Source of the DNA: Acidobacteriota bacterium
GTDB lineage: Bacteria > Acidobacteriota > Vicinamibacteria > Vicinamibacterales > CAVVIG01
Direction: 5' to 3'
Assembly (NCBI GenBank): GCA_003222395.1
Contig: QHWB01000063.1
Span: 1 to 50,228 of the forward strand
DNA: 50,228 nt
Notes under the pieces: generated by a model
Database searches by the model: none
What the model saw: only the letters and a program-made list of their open reading frames with translations
Told to the model about the DNA's origin: nothing
In this document: positions 1-7,468 of the stretch, piece after piece
Position numbering within the stretch: position 1 is the stretch's first letter
How the letters are laid out: each line of letters opens with the position of its first letter
Position numbers and translations under genes: made by a program

Positions 1-471
<471 letters not shown>

Positions 472-551
472 TAAATATTTTCCTCAATGCACAAGGGAAA
501 CCTGCGTGCACGTGAGGTCGCGTAAAACTACCGTTTGCAGAATATTCCGTT

Positions 552-585
552 GCAGCCCGCCGCACGGCGGGTGCTCTTTGAAATT
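552..585 (+). promoter_or_regulatory. boxB-like hairpin followed by boxA-like antitermination motif in the 23S-5S spacer
   Basis: A GC hairpin (CCCGCC at 556-561 with GGCGGG at 566-571) is followed directly by TGCTCTTTGAAATT at 572-585. The latter is close to the E. coli rrn boxA core TGCTCTTTAACAAT, which binds NusB/NusE. The hairpin-then-boxA order matches boxB-boxA of rrn leaders. Leaders and 16S-23S spacers are the usual sites, so a copy between 23S and 5S is less usual. The function is inferred from resemblance only. Confidence 0.5.
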
Positions 586-596
586 GTCTGGGACGA

Positions 597-680
597 CCCA
601 CCTTCGCGCCTAACGGCGCTACGTTGGGCAAGCCGCATAGCGCTTGTCCGCCGAAGCTCGCGTAGCGAGCGAAGGCGGGA
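597..680 (+). repeat. Two adjacent hairpins in the 23S-5S spacer
   Basis: The first hairpin pairs GCGCC (606-610) with GGCGC (615-619) on a broken outer stem. The second is strong: CCGCC (648-652) pairs with GGCGG (674-678) and GCTCGC (656-661) with GCGAGC (665-670), closed by a GTA loop. Between its two stems lies a symmetric internal loop GAA/GAA (653-655 and 671-673), which would favour sheared G-A pairs in RNA. It could be an rRNA-processing stem or a copy of a dispersed palindrome; the window does not decide. Confidence 0.6.
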
Positions 681-698
681 CCCCAGGCAGACAAGTTT

Positions 699-814
<116 letters not shown>

Positions 815-830
815 ATTAATACGAACAACA

Positions 831-868
831 AGCCCGATGCGGAGAGTTCACGCATCGGGCTTTTTGCT
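831..868 (+). terminator. Intrinsic terminator of the rRNA operon
   Basis: An 11-base stem AGCCCGATGCG (831-841) pairs with CGCATCGGGCT (851-861), with a short loop and a TTTTT run directly after the stem. It ends the 23S-5S transcript. Its 3' half plus flank (about 845-872) is repeated at 882-909 with small changes, so the downstream copy keeps the arm and T-run but has no 5' arm. Confidence 0.92.
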
Positions 869-918
869 TGTACCGGTGACCAGTTCACGCATCGGGCCTT
901 TTGTTTGTACGATCGCTC

Positions 919-1233
919 ATGGTCTCGCCGATCGTCCACGAGCGGCTCGTTCGCGCCATCCGTGAGAAGCGGCTGATTGCTTTCGACTACAAGAGCACGA
1001 CCGGGCGCGTCGCCGAGCCGCACGATTACGGCATGAAGGGCGACGCCGAGTGCGCGCTCGTGTACCAGATCACCGGTCAGAGCCGTACGGGCGCGAGCCA
1101 CGGATGGAAGATGTTCACCGTGAGCGCGATGGCGAACCTGCAAGTCCTCCACAAAACGTTCGCGGGCAGTCGCGCGATGCCGTCGCAGCATCACGTCCAC
1201 TGGGATCGGCTGTTCGCGCGCGTCGAGCAGTGA
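919..1233 (+). CDS. Small WYL-like conserved protein
   Basis: A 104-residue cytosolic protein. The pattern LVRAIREKRLIAFDYK, then an EPHDYG motif and later GWKMF, resembles the beta-strand core of WYL-type ligand-sensing domains, which usually follow a helix-turn-helix; here the domain is alone. The ATG at 919 is preferred over an in-frame TTG at 901, which lies in the T-rich tail of the duplicated rRNA terminator. No strong ribosome binding site is visible. It converges on the ACT gene. Stand-alone forms are generally annotated as hypothetical; a regulatory or nucleotide-binding role is inference. Confidence 0.7.
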   Translation: MVSPIVHERLVRAIREKRLIAFDYKSTTGRVAEPHDYGMKGDAECALVYQITGQSRTGASHGWKMFTVSAMANLQVLHKTFAGSRAMPSQHHVHWDRLFARVEQ

Positions 1234-1280
1234 AGCCGTCGCGCGCCTGGAGCTGACGCCGACGGCTCGCCGAGCGACCC

Positions 1281-1306
1281 CGTTTCCTGAAGCCGTTTCC
1301 TGAAGC
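1281..1306. repeat. 13-bp perfect tandem duplication
   Basis: CGTTTCCTGAAGC occurs twice head to tail (1281-1293 and 1294-1306), in the gap between the convergent WYL-like and ACT genes and four bases before the ACT stop codon region. It looks like simple replication slippage. Confidence 0.85.
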
Positions 1307-1309
1307 CGA

Positions 1310-1690
1310 TCACGCCCCCAGCAGCCGCTTCGCCTTCTTCGCGTCGTCGGGAACGATCGCGAGTTCCACGAGATCGCCGGCGATGCCGGTCAGATAGATC
1401 GCGCGCAGATTCACGCCGCCCTCCGCCAGCTTGTTGCTGACCACCGCCAGCTCGCCGGCCCGGTTTTCGAGCATGACCTGCACGACCTCGCCTTCTTCGT
1501 AGCGGATGTTCGACGACTCGAGCGCTGTCCGCGCGGCCTCGACATCGTCGGCGATGATGCGAATCGTGACGTACGTATCGATCGCGAGGCCCGCGACCGA
1601 TCTGATGTTCACACGCTGGCGCGCGAGCGCTGAAGCGACGCGCGCGAGCTCTCCAGGACGGTGCGTGAGCTTGATGGCGAAGTCTCGCAT
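1310..1690 (-). CDS. Tandem ACT-domain protein (copy 1)
   Basis: 126 residues forming two ACT-type beta-alpha-beta-beta-alpha-beta units: residues about 1-68 begin with a DFAIKLTHRPGELARVASAL motif and residues about 69-126 with VMLENRAGELAVVSNKLAEG. The PGELA/AGELA loop is the usual amino-acid binding turn of ACT domains. There is no catalytic domain, so a stand-alone small-molecule sensor is likely. GAGGAGG lies about 8 bases upstream of the ATG. A paralogue of the same length and fold lies 2 kb away at 3791-4177. The ligand is unknown. Confidence 0.85.
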   Translation of the reverse strand: MRDFAIKLTHRPGELARVASALARQRVNIRSVAGLAIDTYVTIRIIADDVEAARTALESSNIRYEEGEVVQVMLENRAGELAVVSNKLAEGGVNLRAIYLTGIAGDLVELAIVPDDAKKAKRLLGA

Positions 1691-1750
1691 TCCGGCCTCC
1701 TCGTGGCCGGGTAGTGTACTTCGTCGGGCGGAGGACGGATAGACGAACCG

Positions 1751-2143
1751 TCAGCGGCGTGGCGCGCCCCGCTCAGCAGCCGCGACCGCTTTTCGCGCCC
1801 ACGTCGTCAGATCCATGGCGCTCTCGAGCACGGCGAGCGGCACGGCGTAATACTGCATCGTGCCGGGGCGATCCCGATATGGTTTGAACGGCTTCATGCC
1901 GGCGCGCGTGTAGTCGGATCGGTTCCCTTCGTCTACCTTGAGGTACAGGACGTCGCGCGCGATGATGCCGAAGAACACGCCGCGATGGTACAGCCCGACG
2001 CCGCCGAACATCGACCGTGATGTCACGTCGCCGATCTCCTCGAGCTGATCGAGGACGAACGAGCGAAACGCCTCGGTCGCCTTCAACGATCGAAGCGTCC
2101 GGCCGCGCGGTCGCTTCCCGCCCTTATCATCTGACTTGCGCAT
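1751..2143 (-). CDS. TfoX N-terminal domain protein
   Basis: 130 residues matching the TfoX/Sxy N-terminal domain: KATEAFRSFVLDQLEE, then the hallmark SRSMFGGVGLYHRGVFFGII, then LYLKVD and a PGTMQYYAVP segment. The C-terminal TfoX domain of enterobacterial competence regulators is absent, as in most bacteria outside that group, so a role in competence should not be assumed. The ATG at 2143 overlaps the ATG of the divergent epimerase gene (shared CATG at 2141-2144); in-frame upstream starts would push the protein into the epimerase gene. Confidence 0.87.
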   Translation of the reverse strand: MRKSDDKGGKRPRGRTLRSLKATEAFRSFVLDQLEEIGDVTSRSMFGGVGLYHRGVFFGIIARDVLYLKVDEGNRSDYTRAGMKPFKPYRDRPGTMQYYAVPLAVLESAMDLTTWARKAVAAAERGAPRR

Positions 2144-3053
2144 GACGGTCCTGATCACCGGCGCATCGGGATTCATCGGCGGCGCGATTGCGGAACGCCT
2201 CGTCGATCGTGACGCCATTCGAAGTCTATCCTCTCACCCGGCGAAGAATCGTTTCGGCGACCGCGTGCGCACGTTTCCCTACGATTTCGAGAAGGCGGAG
2301 GGCATGGCCGCCGCGTTCGAGGCCGTCGACGTGTTCGTCAATTCGTTCTACGTGCGCTTCAACTACGGACCGTGGACGTTCGCGCGCGCCGTCGAGCAGT
2401 CGCGGACGCTGATCGCTCTCGCCCGTGACGCCCGCGTACGCAAGATCGTTCATGTGAGCGTCAGCAACGCGCGCGAGGATGCAGAGCTGCCGTACTACGC
2501 GAACAAGGGTCGCATCGAGCGTCTGATTCGTGAATCGGGCGTGGATTATACGATTCTCCGTCCGGCGCTCGTCGTCGGTCCCGGGGACATCCTCGTCAAC
2601 AACATCGCGTACTTCCTGCGGCGCCTTCCACTGTTCACGATATTCGGCCGCGGCGATTATCGCGTGCAGCCGATCACGCTCGACGGCTTCGCCGATGTCG
2701 CAGTCGAGGCGATCGAAGGCGCGCGCTGCGGCGAGACCGTCCCGGTCGCCGGTCCACGCGATTGGACGTTTCTGGAGATGGTGCGCGCGATACGCGCGGC
2801 GATTCGCAGTCGCGCACCGATCGTCCACGCTCCGGCGTGGCTCGCGCTCGTCGGACTGCGCGCAGCCGGGACGCTGCTCGGCGACGTCGTGCTGACGAGC
2901 GACGAGATCAAAGGGTTGACGCGCGGGTATCTGTATTCGGACGCGCCGCTTCGCCGCGGCGAAGATTTTCGAGACTGGCTCGACCGCGCCGGCGCGGCAG
3001 ACGCGCTCGGACGGCGCTATGCGAGCGAGCTGGAGCGTCACTTCCGATCGTGA
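2142..3053 (+). CDS. NAD(P)-binding epimerase/atypical SDR (NDUFA9-like)
   Basis: 303 residues with an N-terminal Rossmann motif TGASGFIGG (G7-x-x-G10-x-x-G13). The YYANKGRIERLIRESGVDYT segment followed by LRPALVVGPGD is typical of NmrA/complex-I 39-kDa-like atypical SDRs, many of which bind NAD(P)H without being classical dehydrogenases. The ATG at 2142 puts the first beta strand at residue 2, the normal family start. The stop codon overlaps the GTG of the DUF72 gene (GTGA at 3050-3053), so the two are probably translated together. The substrate is unknown. Confidence 0.87.
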   Translation: MTVLITGASGFIGGAIAERLVDRDAIRSLSSHPAKNRFGDRVRTFPYDFEKAEGMAAAFEAVDVFVNSFYVRFNYGPWTFARAVEQSRTLIALARDARVRKIVHVSVSNAREDAELPYYANKGRIERLIRESGVDYTILRPALVVGPGDILVNNIAYFLRRLPLFTIFGRGDYRVQPITLDGFADVAVEAIEGARCGETVPVAGPRDWTFLEMVRAIRAAIRSRAPIVHAPAWLALVGLRAAGTLLGDVVLTSDEIKGLTRGYLYSDAPLRRGEDFRDWLDRAGAADALGRRYASELERHFRS

Positions 3054-3778
3054 CCCCTCTTCGGTACGTTGGCACTGCCGGCTGGAACATCCCGAGTATC
3101 CATCGTTCCCGATTTCCATCCGGCGGGTCCCAGCTTCAGCGGTACGCGGCGCGGCTGAACGCCGCCGAGATCAACACGTCGTTCTATCGTCCGCACGCCA
3201 TCACGACCTACGAACGCTGGGCCGCCGTGGTGCCGCGCTCGTTTCGATTCGCGATCAAAGTTCCAAGGATCATTACGCACGATCGCGCGTTCGTTCGCGT
3301 CCGCGATCCGCTGACGCGGTTTCTCGAGGAGATTTCCGGCCTCGGCGAAAAGACCGGTCCGCTGCTCGTGCAGCTGCCGCCGTCATTCGCATTCGACGCT
3401 CGACACGTCGGCCGCTTCTTCGAGTTGCTGCGGAAGCGCCACGACGGCGCGGTCGTGTGCGAGCCTCGACACGAGACGTGGACGGCTGTGGCGGCGACGA
3501 AGCTGCTGGCGTCGTTCCGCATCGCTCGCGTCGCTGCTGATCCGCCTCGCGTCGCGGGTCTCCACGAACCCGGCGGCTGGACCGGCATCGCGTACTACAG
3601 ATGGCACGGCTCGCCGCGGACCTATTTCTCGCCGTATCCGCCCGACGCCTTACGCGCGCTTGCAATGCGACTGACCTCACACGACGTCGACGCCTGGTGC
3701 ATTTTCGACAACACCGGTTCAGGCGCGGCGGCCGGCAATGCCGTAGAGTTGCGGAAGCTTTTCGGAAACCGACCGTGA
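3050..3778 (+). CDS. DUF72 (YecE) family protein
   Basis: 242 residues, normal for the family. It starts with the diagnostic YVGTAGWNIP, then AAEINTSFYRPH, FRFAIKVPRIITHD, LVQLPPSFAFD, VVCEPRHETW, a YYRWHG motif and a C-terminal WCIFDNTGSGAAAGNAVEL. The TIM-barrel-like family is widespread and has no firm biochemical role. The GTG start at 3050 overlaps the stop of the epimerase gene, which fixes it; open frame further upstream belongs to an overlapping reading of that gene. It converges on the second ACT gene with 12 bases between stops. Confidence 0.9.
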   Translation: MTPLRYVGTAGWNIPSIHRSRFPSGGSQLQRYAARLNAAEINTSFYRPHAITTYERWAAVVPRSFRFAIKVPRIITHDRAFVRVRDPLTRFLEEISGLGEKTGPLLVQLPPSFAFDARHVGRFFELLRKRHDGAVVCEPRHETWTAVAATKLLASFRIARVAADPPRVAGLHEPGGWTGIAYYRWHGSPRTYFSPYPPDALRALAMRLTSHDVDAWCIFDNTGSGAAAGNAVELRKLFGNRP

Positions 3779-3790
3779 ACGCTTTCGTGC

Positions 3791-4177
3791 TCAACCGTCG
3801 CCGTCGAGCGCTCTTCTCGCGCGCGCGACGTTGTCCGGCACGACGGCGACCTCCAGCAGATGGCCACTCGTGCCGGTGACGTAAATCGCGCGGACGCCGA
3901 CGCCGCCGTTGGCGAGCCTCGTGCTCAGCATCGCGAGCTCGCCGGCGCGCCTCTCGAGAAGTACCGGCACGACCTCGCCCTCTTCGAACCGGACGCTGGC
4001 GGCATCGAGCGCGCGCCGTGCGGCGTCTACGTCCGAGGGGATGAACCGCGCGACCAGGCGCGGTCCGATGGCGAGCAGAGTGCCGCCGCGAAGCGCGACG
4101 TGCTGTCGCGCGAGCGCAGACGCGATTCGGGCGAGCTCACCGGGTTGAAGCTTCACGTCGATCGCGATGTCTCTCAT
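3791..4177 (-). CDS. Tandem ACT-domain protein (copy 2)
   Basis: 128 residues, a paralogue of the ACT protein at 1310-1690: MRDIAIDVKLQPGELARIAS aligns with MRDFAIKLTHRPGELARVAS, and VLLERRAGELAMLSTRLANG with VMLENRAGELAVVSNKLAEG. The second ACT unit is better conserved than the first, which has lost the central strand motif (TLLAIGPRLVARF against GLAIDTYVTIRI). The start at 4177 is chosen because it matches the paralogue start; an in-frame GTG seven codons upstream is possible. The two copies may sense different ligands. Confidence 0.83.
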   Translation of the reverse strand: MRDIAIDVKLQPGELARIASALARQHVALRGGTLLAIGPRLVARFIPSDVDAARRALDAASVRFEEGEVVPVLLERRAGELAMLSTRLANGGVGVRAIYVTGTSGHLLEVAVVPDNVARARRALDGDG

Positions 4178-4222
4178 GGCGCGGAAGCACAAGTGCAAGA
4201 TTCGGGCGCATTCAGATCGGGC

Positions 4223-4250
4223 CGGTTTCGTCCGATCGCGATCGAAACCG
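4223..4250. promoter_or_regulatory. Inverted repeat in a divergent promoter region
   Basis: CGGTTTCG (4223-4230) and CGAAACCG (4243-4250) form an 8-base inverted repeat around a self-complementary centre containing ATCGCGAT. It lies between the divergent ACT gene (start 4177) and the GT-C membrane protein (start 4312), where an operator would be expected. No regulator can be assigned. Confidence 0.35.
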
Positions 4251-4311
4251 TGGCAGAAACTGCCGCGCCATCAGCCGGAAGGTACGCAGATTAGAATCAT
4301 CGCGCGCTTCG

Positions 4312-5889
4312 ATGCACAACACCAATTCTGCCGACGACATCGTCGCGACCGTCAGTCTGATGGCGATTGCGCTCGCGCTCTCGATCGCGACGATCGTTCA
4401 TCGACCGCAGTCGACGCTCAACACGGCGTTCGTCTTTCAAGACGAGGGACTGAATCTGCTGGTAGCCGATGAGCTGCGAACGGGCGGCGTGTTGTACCGC
4501 GACGTCGCGTATCCTTATGGACCAATCCCCGCGTACGCGCACACCGCGTTTACCGCCCTGTTCGGCAACACGCCGATTGCGTATCTCTGGTTCGTCTCGC
4601 TCGTCAGCAGCGCGACCGTCGGCCTCGCCTACTGGGTGATCCGTCGCGCCGCGGCTGCGCCAACGGCGATGTTCGTCACTGCCGCGGGCATGCTGACGGT
4701 CCTCATCGTTCCTGGATCGCTCGTCGGCGGCCAGACGACGGCCGCGTATGTCTCGATTGAGCGCGCAATGCTGCTCGTCGTCGCGCTCTTGTGGCAACCG
4801 CCTGCGTCGAGAAGCCTGAAGCAGTCGCTGGCGATTGGAATCGCGCTTGGCGTGTGGCAGGGCGTTCGGTTTGGCGGCGCGTTCGTCGCCGGCGCGTCGG
4901 TGCTCGTCCTCGATGCGGCCGACATCGTCGCGTGGCGAGCCGACCGGGTCACCGTCACGCGCTGGGGGCATTCGCTGGCGGCAATCGCGCTGGGGTTCGG
5001 TACGCTCGAGGCTGCGTGGATCGCGATTGCGTACGCGATTCTGCCGGCGGCGATCGCGCGCGACGCTATCTGGCCTTCTTACATGCTCGACACGTACGCG
5101 GGATGGGTGACGCCCGACGTCCGCTGGCTGCAGTGGGGCGGATGGCGGCTGTTCGTCGCGCAGTACCTCGTGCCGTGTTCGGCAGGCGCATTTGGCGCAA
5201 TCGGCTTCTGTCGATGGATCAGGTCGCGAAACGATCCCGATGCAGCAGCGATCTTCGTACCGCTGATCTTCTTCATCGTCGGTTGCGCGTCCTACTTCCG
5301 CCAGGTGCATCATTTCCGGCAGTTCATGTGGACGCTCGTGCCGGCATCGGCGTGGGAACTGCAGCGGCGTGGTTTCACATGGCACGCGGTCACGGCAGTA
5401 CTGTGGGCGCCGGCGTTTTTCACGCTGCTCCGCAGTTCACTGTTGGTGGGCACGGCGCCGGCGCTGGTGAGCATCGCGCTGCCGGCCGGCGGAACGATCG
5501 CCGCCACGCCGCCGCTTGCGGCGCGTCTGCAGTTTCTACAGCGGTTCGTCGCGTCGGACGCGCAGGGCGCCGCCGTGATTTACCTGGATAGCGGCGCCGG
5601 CTGGTACAGCACGTATCGTGTGCCGCGCGCCACGCGCCACGCGTGGTTCGCCGGCTTCGACGTCATCAGACCGTATGAAGAACGATCGTTTTTCGACTCG
5701 CTGGATCGTACGGCCGCGGTGATCGAATGCGAAAAGGACGATCGGCCGCTGACGCCGGCCGGCCCGCGATTGCCATTTCCGCCGGAGGTGAACCGCGCCC
5801 TGCGCCCGCGCCTCCAGCTCTGGACGGAGGGCGCCGGCTGCCGCATCTACCGTATCGCGCGGGCGGAAAGCCGCCGCTCACCGACTTGA
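4312..5889 (+). CDS. GT-C-type polytopic membrane protein (glycosyltransferase-like)
   Basis: 525 residues with about ten hydrophobic segments in the first 400 residues. After the first membrane helix, the acidic loop motif FQDEGLN (D44-E45) and the following RDVAYPYGPIPAYAH match the external catalytic loop of GT-C enzymes (GT39/ArnT/PMT-like) that use polyprenyl-phosphate sugars. The C-terminal 120 residues are soluble and outside. Substrate and acceptor cannot be told from sequence. The last codons overlap the 3' end of the convergent gene by 12 bases, and a palindrome of the GTAG/REP type covers this joint end. Confidence 0.72.
   Translation: MHNTNSADDIVATVSLMAIALALSIATIVHRPQSTLNTAFVFQDEGLNLLVADELRTGGVLYRDVAYPYGPIPAYAHTAFTALFGNTPIAYLWFVSLVSSATVGLAYWVIRRAAAAPTAMFVTAAGMLTVLIVPGSLVGGQTTAAYVSIERAMLLVVALLWQPPASRSLKQSLAIGIALGVWQGVRFGGAFVAGASVLVLDAADIVAWRADRVTVTRWGHSLAAIALGFGTLEAAWIAIAYAILPAAIARDAIWPSYMLDTYAGWVTPDVRWLQWGGWRLFVAQYLVPCSAGAFGAIGFCRWIRSRNDPDAAAIFVPLIFFIVGCASYFRQVHHFRQFMWTLVPASAWELQRRGFTWHAVTAVLWAPAFFTLLRSSLLVGTAPALVSIALPAGGTIAATPPLAARLQFLQRFVASDAQGAAVIYLDSGAGWYSTYRVPRATRHAWFAGFDVIRPYEERSFFDSLDRTAAVIECEKDDRPLTPAGPRLPFPPEVNRALRPRLQLWTEGAGCRIYRIARAESRRSPT
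5855..5880 (-). repeat. REP-like palindrome, partial copy
   Basis: Read on the minus strand, GGCGGCTTTCCGCCCGCG resembles the core GCGGGGCTTTCAGCCGCG seen in the HrpB gene of this window. It spans the last codons of the GT-C gene and abuts the end of the convergent hypothetical gene. The GTAG box is not preserved. Confidence 0.4.
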
Positions 5890-6453
5890 TCGCTTGGCGT
5901 CTGAAGGAGTGGCCAGCCGCGCGCGAACACCCCGCACGATGAGCTCGCTCAGCGCCGGCGCCGGCAGTCGATTCAGCTCTTCAGCCGACTGATCGGTGAG
6001 GCGGTACTCGAGCGCGATGTTCACGAGGTGCCACGCTGCCAGCGCCGACAGCTGCTTGCGCAGCAGCGGCTCCCCTTTCTCGTAGACCGAGAACGGGTCG
6101 AGCACGCTCGACACCGGTCCTTCGACGGCGGCGGTGGTGTACGGTGCCGGTCCCTTGAAGATCGACGGCTGCGGCGGCAGCCTGGGGACGACCAGCGGCG
6201 TATCGAGCGCACGTTGCAGCGCGCCTTCCAGATACACCGTGGTAAGCCCGGTCGCCCAGTATTCCGTATCCATCCGATTCGGCTGCGTCGTCTCTCGCGG
6301 TGAACGAACCGGCCGCCCTCCGTCTATCGGGACGAATTCAATCCATCCTTGCCACCGTCCATCGTCCATCGGACCGCCGCAGGCGCGTGCTTCGTACGTC
6401 GTTCCGTCGCGTCCTCTGACGGGCGTGTCGAACGTCAACAACGTTTCAGCCAC
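5878..6453 (-). CDS. Conserved hypothetical protein
   Basis: 191 residues, cytosolic, no signal peptide. The N-terminal part is beta-rich and looks like a small sandwich (residues 1-95: LLTFDTPVRGRDGTTYEA, DGRWQGWIEFVP, WATGLTTVYLEGALQRAL); the C-terminal part is helical (GEPLLRKQLSALAAWHLVNI, then DQSAEELNRLPAPALSELIV). I do not recognise a named family. It overlaps the 3' end of the GT-C gene by 12 bases and is divergent from the bactofilin gene. Confidence 0.72.
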   Translation of the reverse strand: MAETLLTFDTPVRGRDGTTYEARACGGPMDDGRWQGWIEFVPIDGGRPVRSPRETTQPNRMDTEYWATGLTTVYLEGALQRALDTPLVVPRLPPQPSIFKGPAPYTTAAVEGPVSSVLDPFSVYEKGEPLLRKQLSALAAWHLVNIALEYRLTDQSAEELNRLPAPALSELIVRGVRARLATPSDAKRSSR

Positions 6454-6500
6454 GACGTGCTCCTTTGAACTCGAGCCACTAGTGCAATTACGACGCCGTA

Positions 6501-6510
6501 ATCACGTGAT
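6501..6510. promoter_or_regulatory. 10-bp palindrome in a divergent intergenic region
   Basis: ATCACGTGAT is a perfect palindrome between the hypothetical gene (start 6453) and the bactofilin gene (start 6615). Its place suits a dimeric repressor site, but no regulator is known. Confidence 0.3.
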
Positions 6511-6522
6511 CCGTTTGGCAAC

Positions 6523-6548
6523 CGCCGGACGATCTCGTCCGGCGTTTT
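6523..6548 (+). terminator. Terminator-like hairpin in the bactofilin leader
   Basis: CGCCGGACG (6523-6531) pairs perfectly with CGTCCGGCG (6536-6544) around a four-base loop and is followed by TTTT. It points towards the bactofilin gene although no + strand gene lies just upstream, so it may act as an attenuator in that gene's leader or block antisense read-through. Confidence 0.6.
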
Positions 6549-6614
6549 CGGCCAAAAACCCACCTCGGCTGCGGGAACACCGTTTGCGAATGCAGAGCTG
6601 ACACGGAGGATTCT

Positions 6615-6941
6615 ATGGACGCTGCAGCCCACATCGGACCGTCGATTCACATCAGGGGCGACATCAGCGCCCAGGAACCGCTTACGATTGCCGGGCATGT
6701 GACCGGTACGATCGACGTCAGCGGGCATCCGCTCATCGTCACCGATTCGGCACAGGTCGCGGCCGACATCATCGCCCACACGATCGTCATCGGGGGCAGC
6801 GTCAACGGTCATCTGACCGCGGACGGGCGGATCGTGCTGCACAAGACGGCGACGTTCGAAGGCAACCTGTCGGCGCCGTCGGTCAGCGTCGACGACGGCG
6901 CGCTGCTGCAGGGACGGCTCGAGATCGCCGGCCGGCGGTAG
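6615..6941 (+). CDS. Bactofilin (polymer-forming cytoskeletal protein)
   Basis: 108 residues that are nearly all the right-handed beta-helix core of bactofilins, with the regular short strands and G/V spacing of IHIRGDISAQEPLTIAGHVT, GTIDVSGHPLIV, AADIIAHTIVIGGSVNGHLT and TATFEGNLSAPSVSVDDGAL. Bactofilins polymerise without nucleotides and act as membrane-linked scaffolds for morphogenesis. The ATG at 6615 follows ACGGAGGA. The last 59 bases overlap the 3' end of the antisense MmcQ/YjbR gene. Confidence 0.93.
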   Translation: MDAAAHIGPSIHIRGDISAQEPLTIAGHVTGTIDVSGHPLIVTDSAQVAADIIAHTIVIGGSVNGHLTADGRIVLHKTATFEGNLSAPSVSVDDGALLQGRLEIAGRR

Positions 6942-7302
6942 CCTTCTTCGATTTCGCCGGGCTCTTCTTCGACAGCTTGCTCTTCGGCACTTTCGCGCGC
7001 ACGAGCTCGTACGACGTGCGCAGCAGGCGTTCGAGCTCCGCCCGCTCGAGCGCCTCGCCGAGCGATTCTTCCTGTACCCACATCGCCCGCGCCAGATAGG
7101 GCGCCGGCCTCAATCCAGGCCGCTCGACCAGCTCGCCGAACGCGTCGGCTGTGCACTTGAACGAAATCTGATGCGGCCTCTCCGTGTTCGCGACGCAGAA
7201 CATCTTGCCGCCGACGCTGAACACGAGATCCGCGCCCCACTTGATGTCTTCGGTCACATCGGGCAGCGCGAGGCAGATCGATCGAAGCGTCTCGAGCGTC
7301 AT
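6883..7302 (-). CDS. MmcQ/YjbR family protein with basic tail
   Basis: 139 residues. The core has the YjbR fold signature: LETLRSICLALPDVTEDIKW, GADLVFSVGGKMFCV, ISFKCTADAF and ELLRTSYELVRAKVP. The family is often labelled DNA-binding because of its fold. The last 30 residues are an alanine, lysine and arginine-rich tail (SPAKSKKATAGRR...RRRR), of the kind seen on high-GC nucleoid proteins, which would add DNA affinity. This tail is the part that overlaps the bactofilin gene on the other strand. The ATG at 7302 is chosen because it gives the normal family start. Confidence 0.87.
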   Translation of the reverse strand: MTLETLRSICLALPDVTEDIKWGADLVFSVGGKMFCVANTERPHQISFKCTADAFGELVERPGLRPAPYLARAMWVQEESLGEALERAELERLLRTSYELVRAKVPKSKLSKKSPAKSKKATAGRRSRAVPAAARRRRR

Positions 7303-7353
7303 CTGATCAACTCTCTGACGGCCACGTGGTGAGTATATTAAGGTTCGCTGGTT

Positions 7354-7446
7354 GGTTTCGGGGTTCGGGGTTCGGGTTCCGGGGGTTCGAGTTCTTCGCG
7401 CACCCTGCACGCTGCACCCTGCACGCCGGCACCGTGCCCCCTGCAC
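7354..7446. repeat. Heptamer-word island D
   Basis: A run of 7-base words GGTTTCG, GGGTTCG, GGGTTCG, GGTTCCG (7354-7381) is followed at 7401-7428 by a 14-base unit CACCCTGCACGCTG occurring twice (second copy ends GCCG), which itself is CACCCTG plus CACGCTG, then a looser copy to 7446. It fills the divergent gap between the YjbR and cupin genes and lies just upstream of the cupin ribosome binding site. Confidence 0.8.
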
Positions 7447-7468
7447 CAAAGGTAATGAAGGAGCCGTC

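Noticed and set aside
901-918. TTG start extending the WYL-like protein by six residues
   Set aside because: The extra codons are part of the duplicated terminator T-run; the ATG at 919 is more natural.
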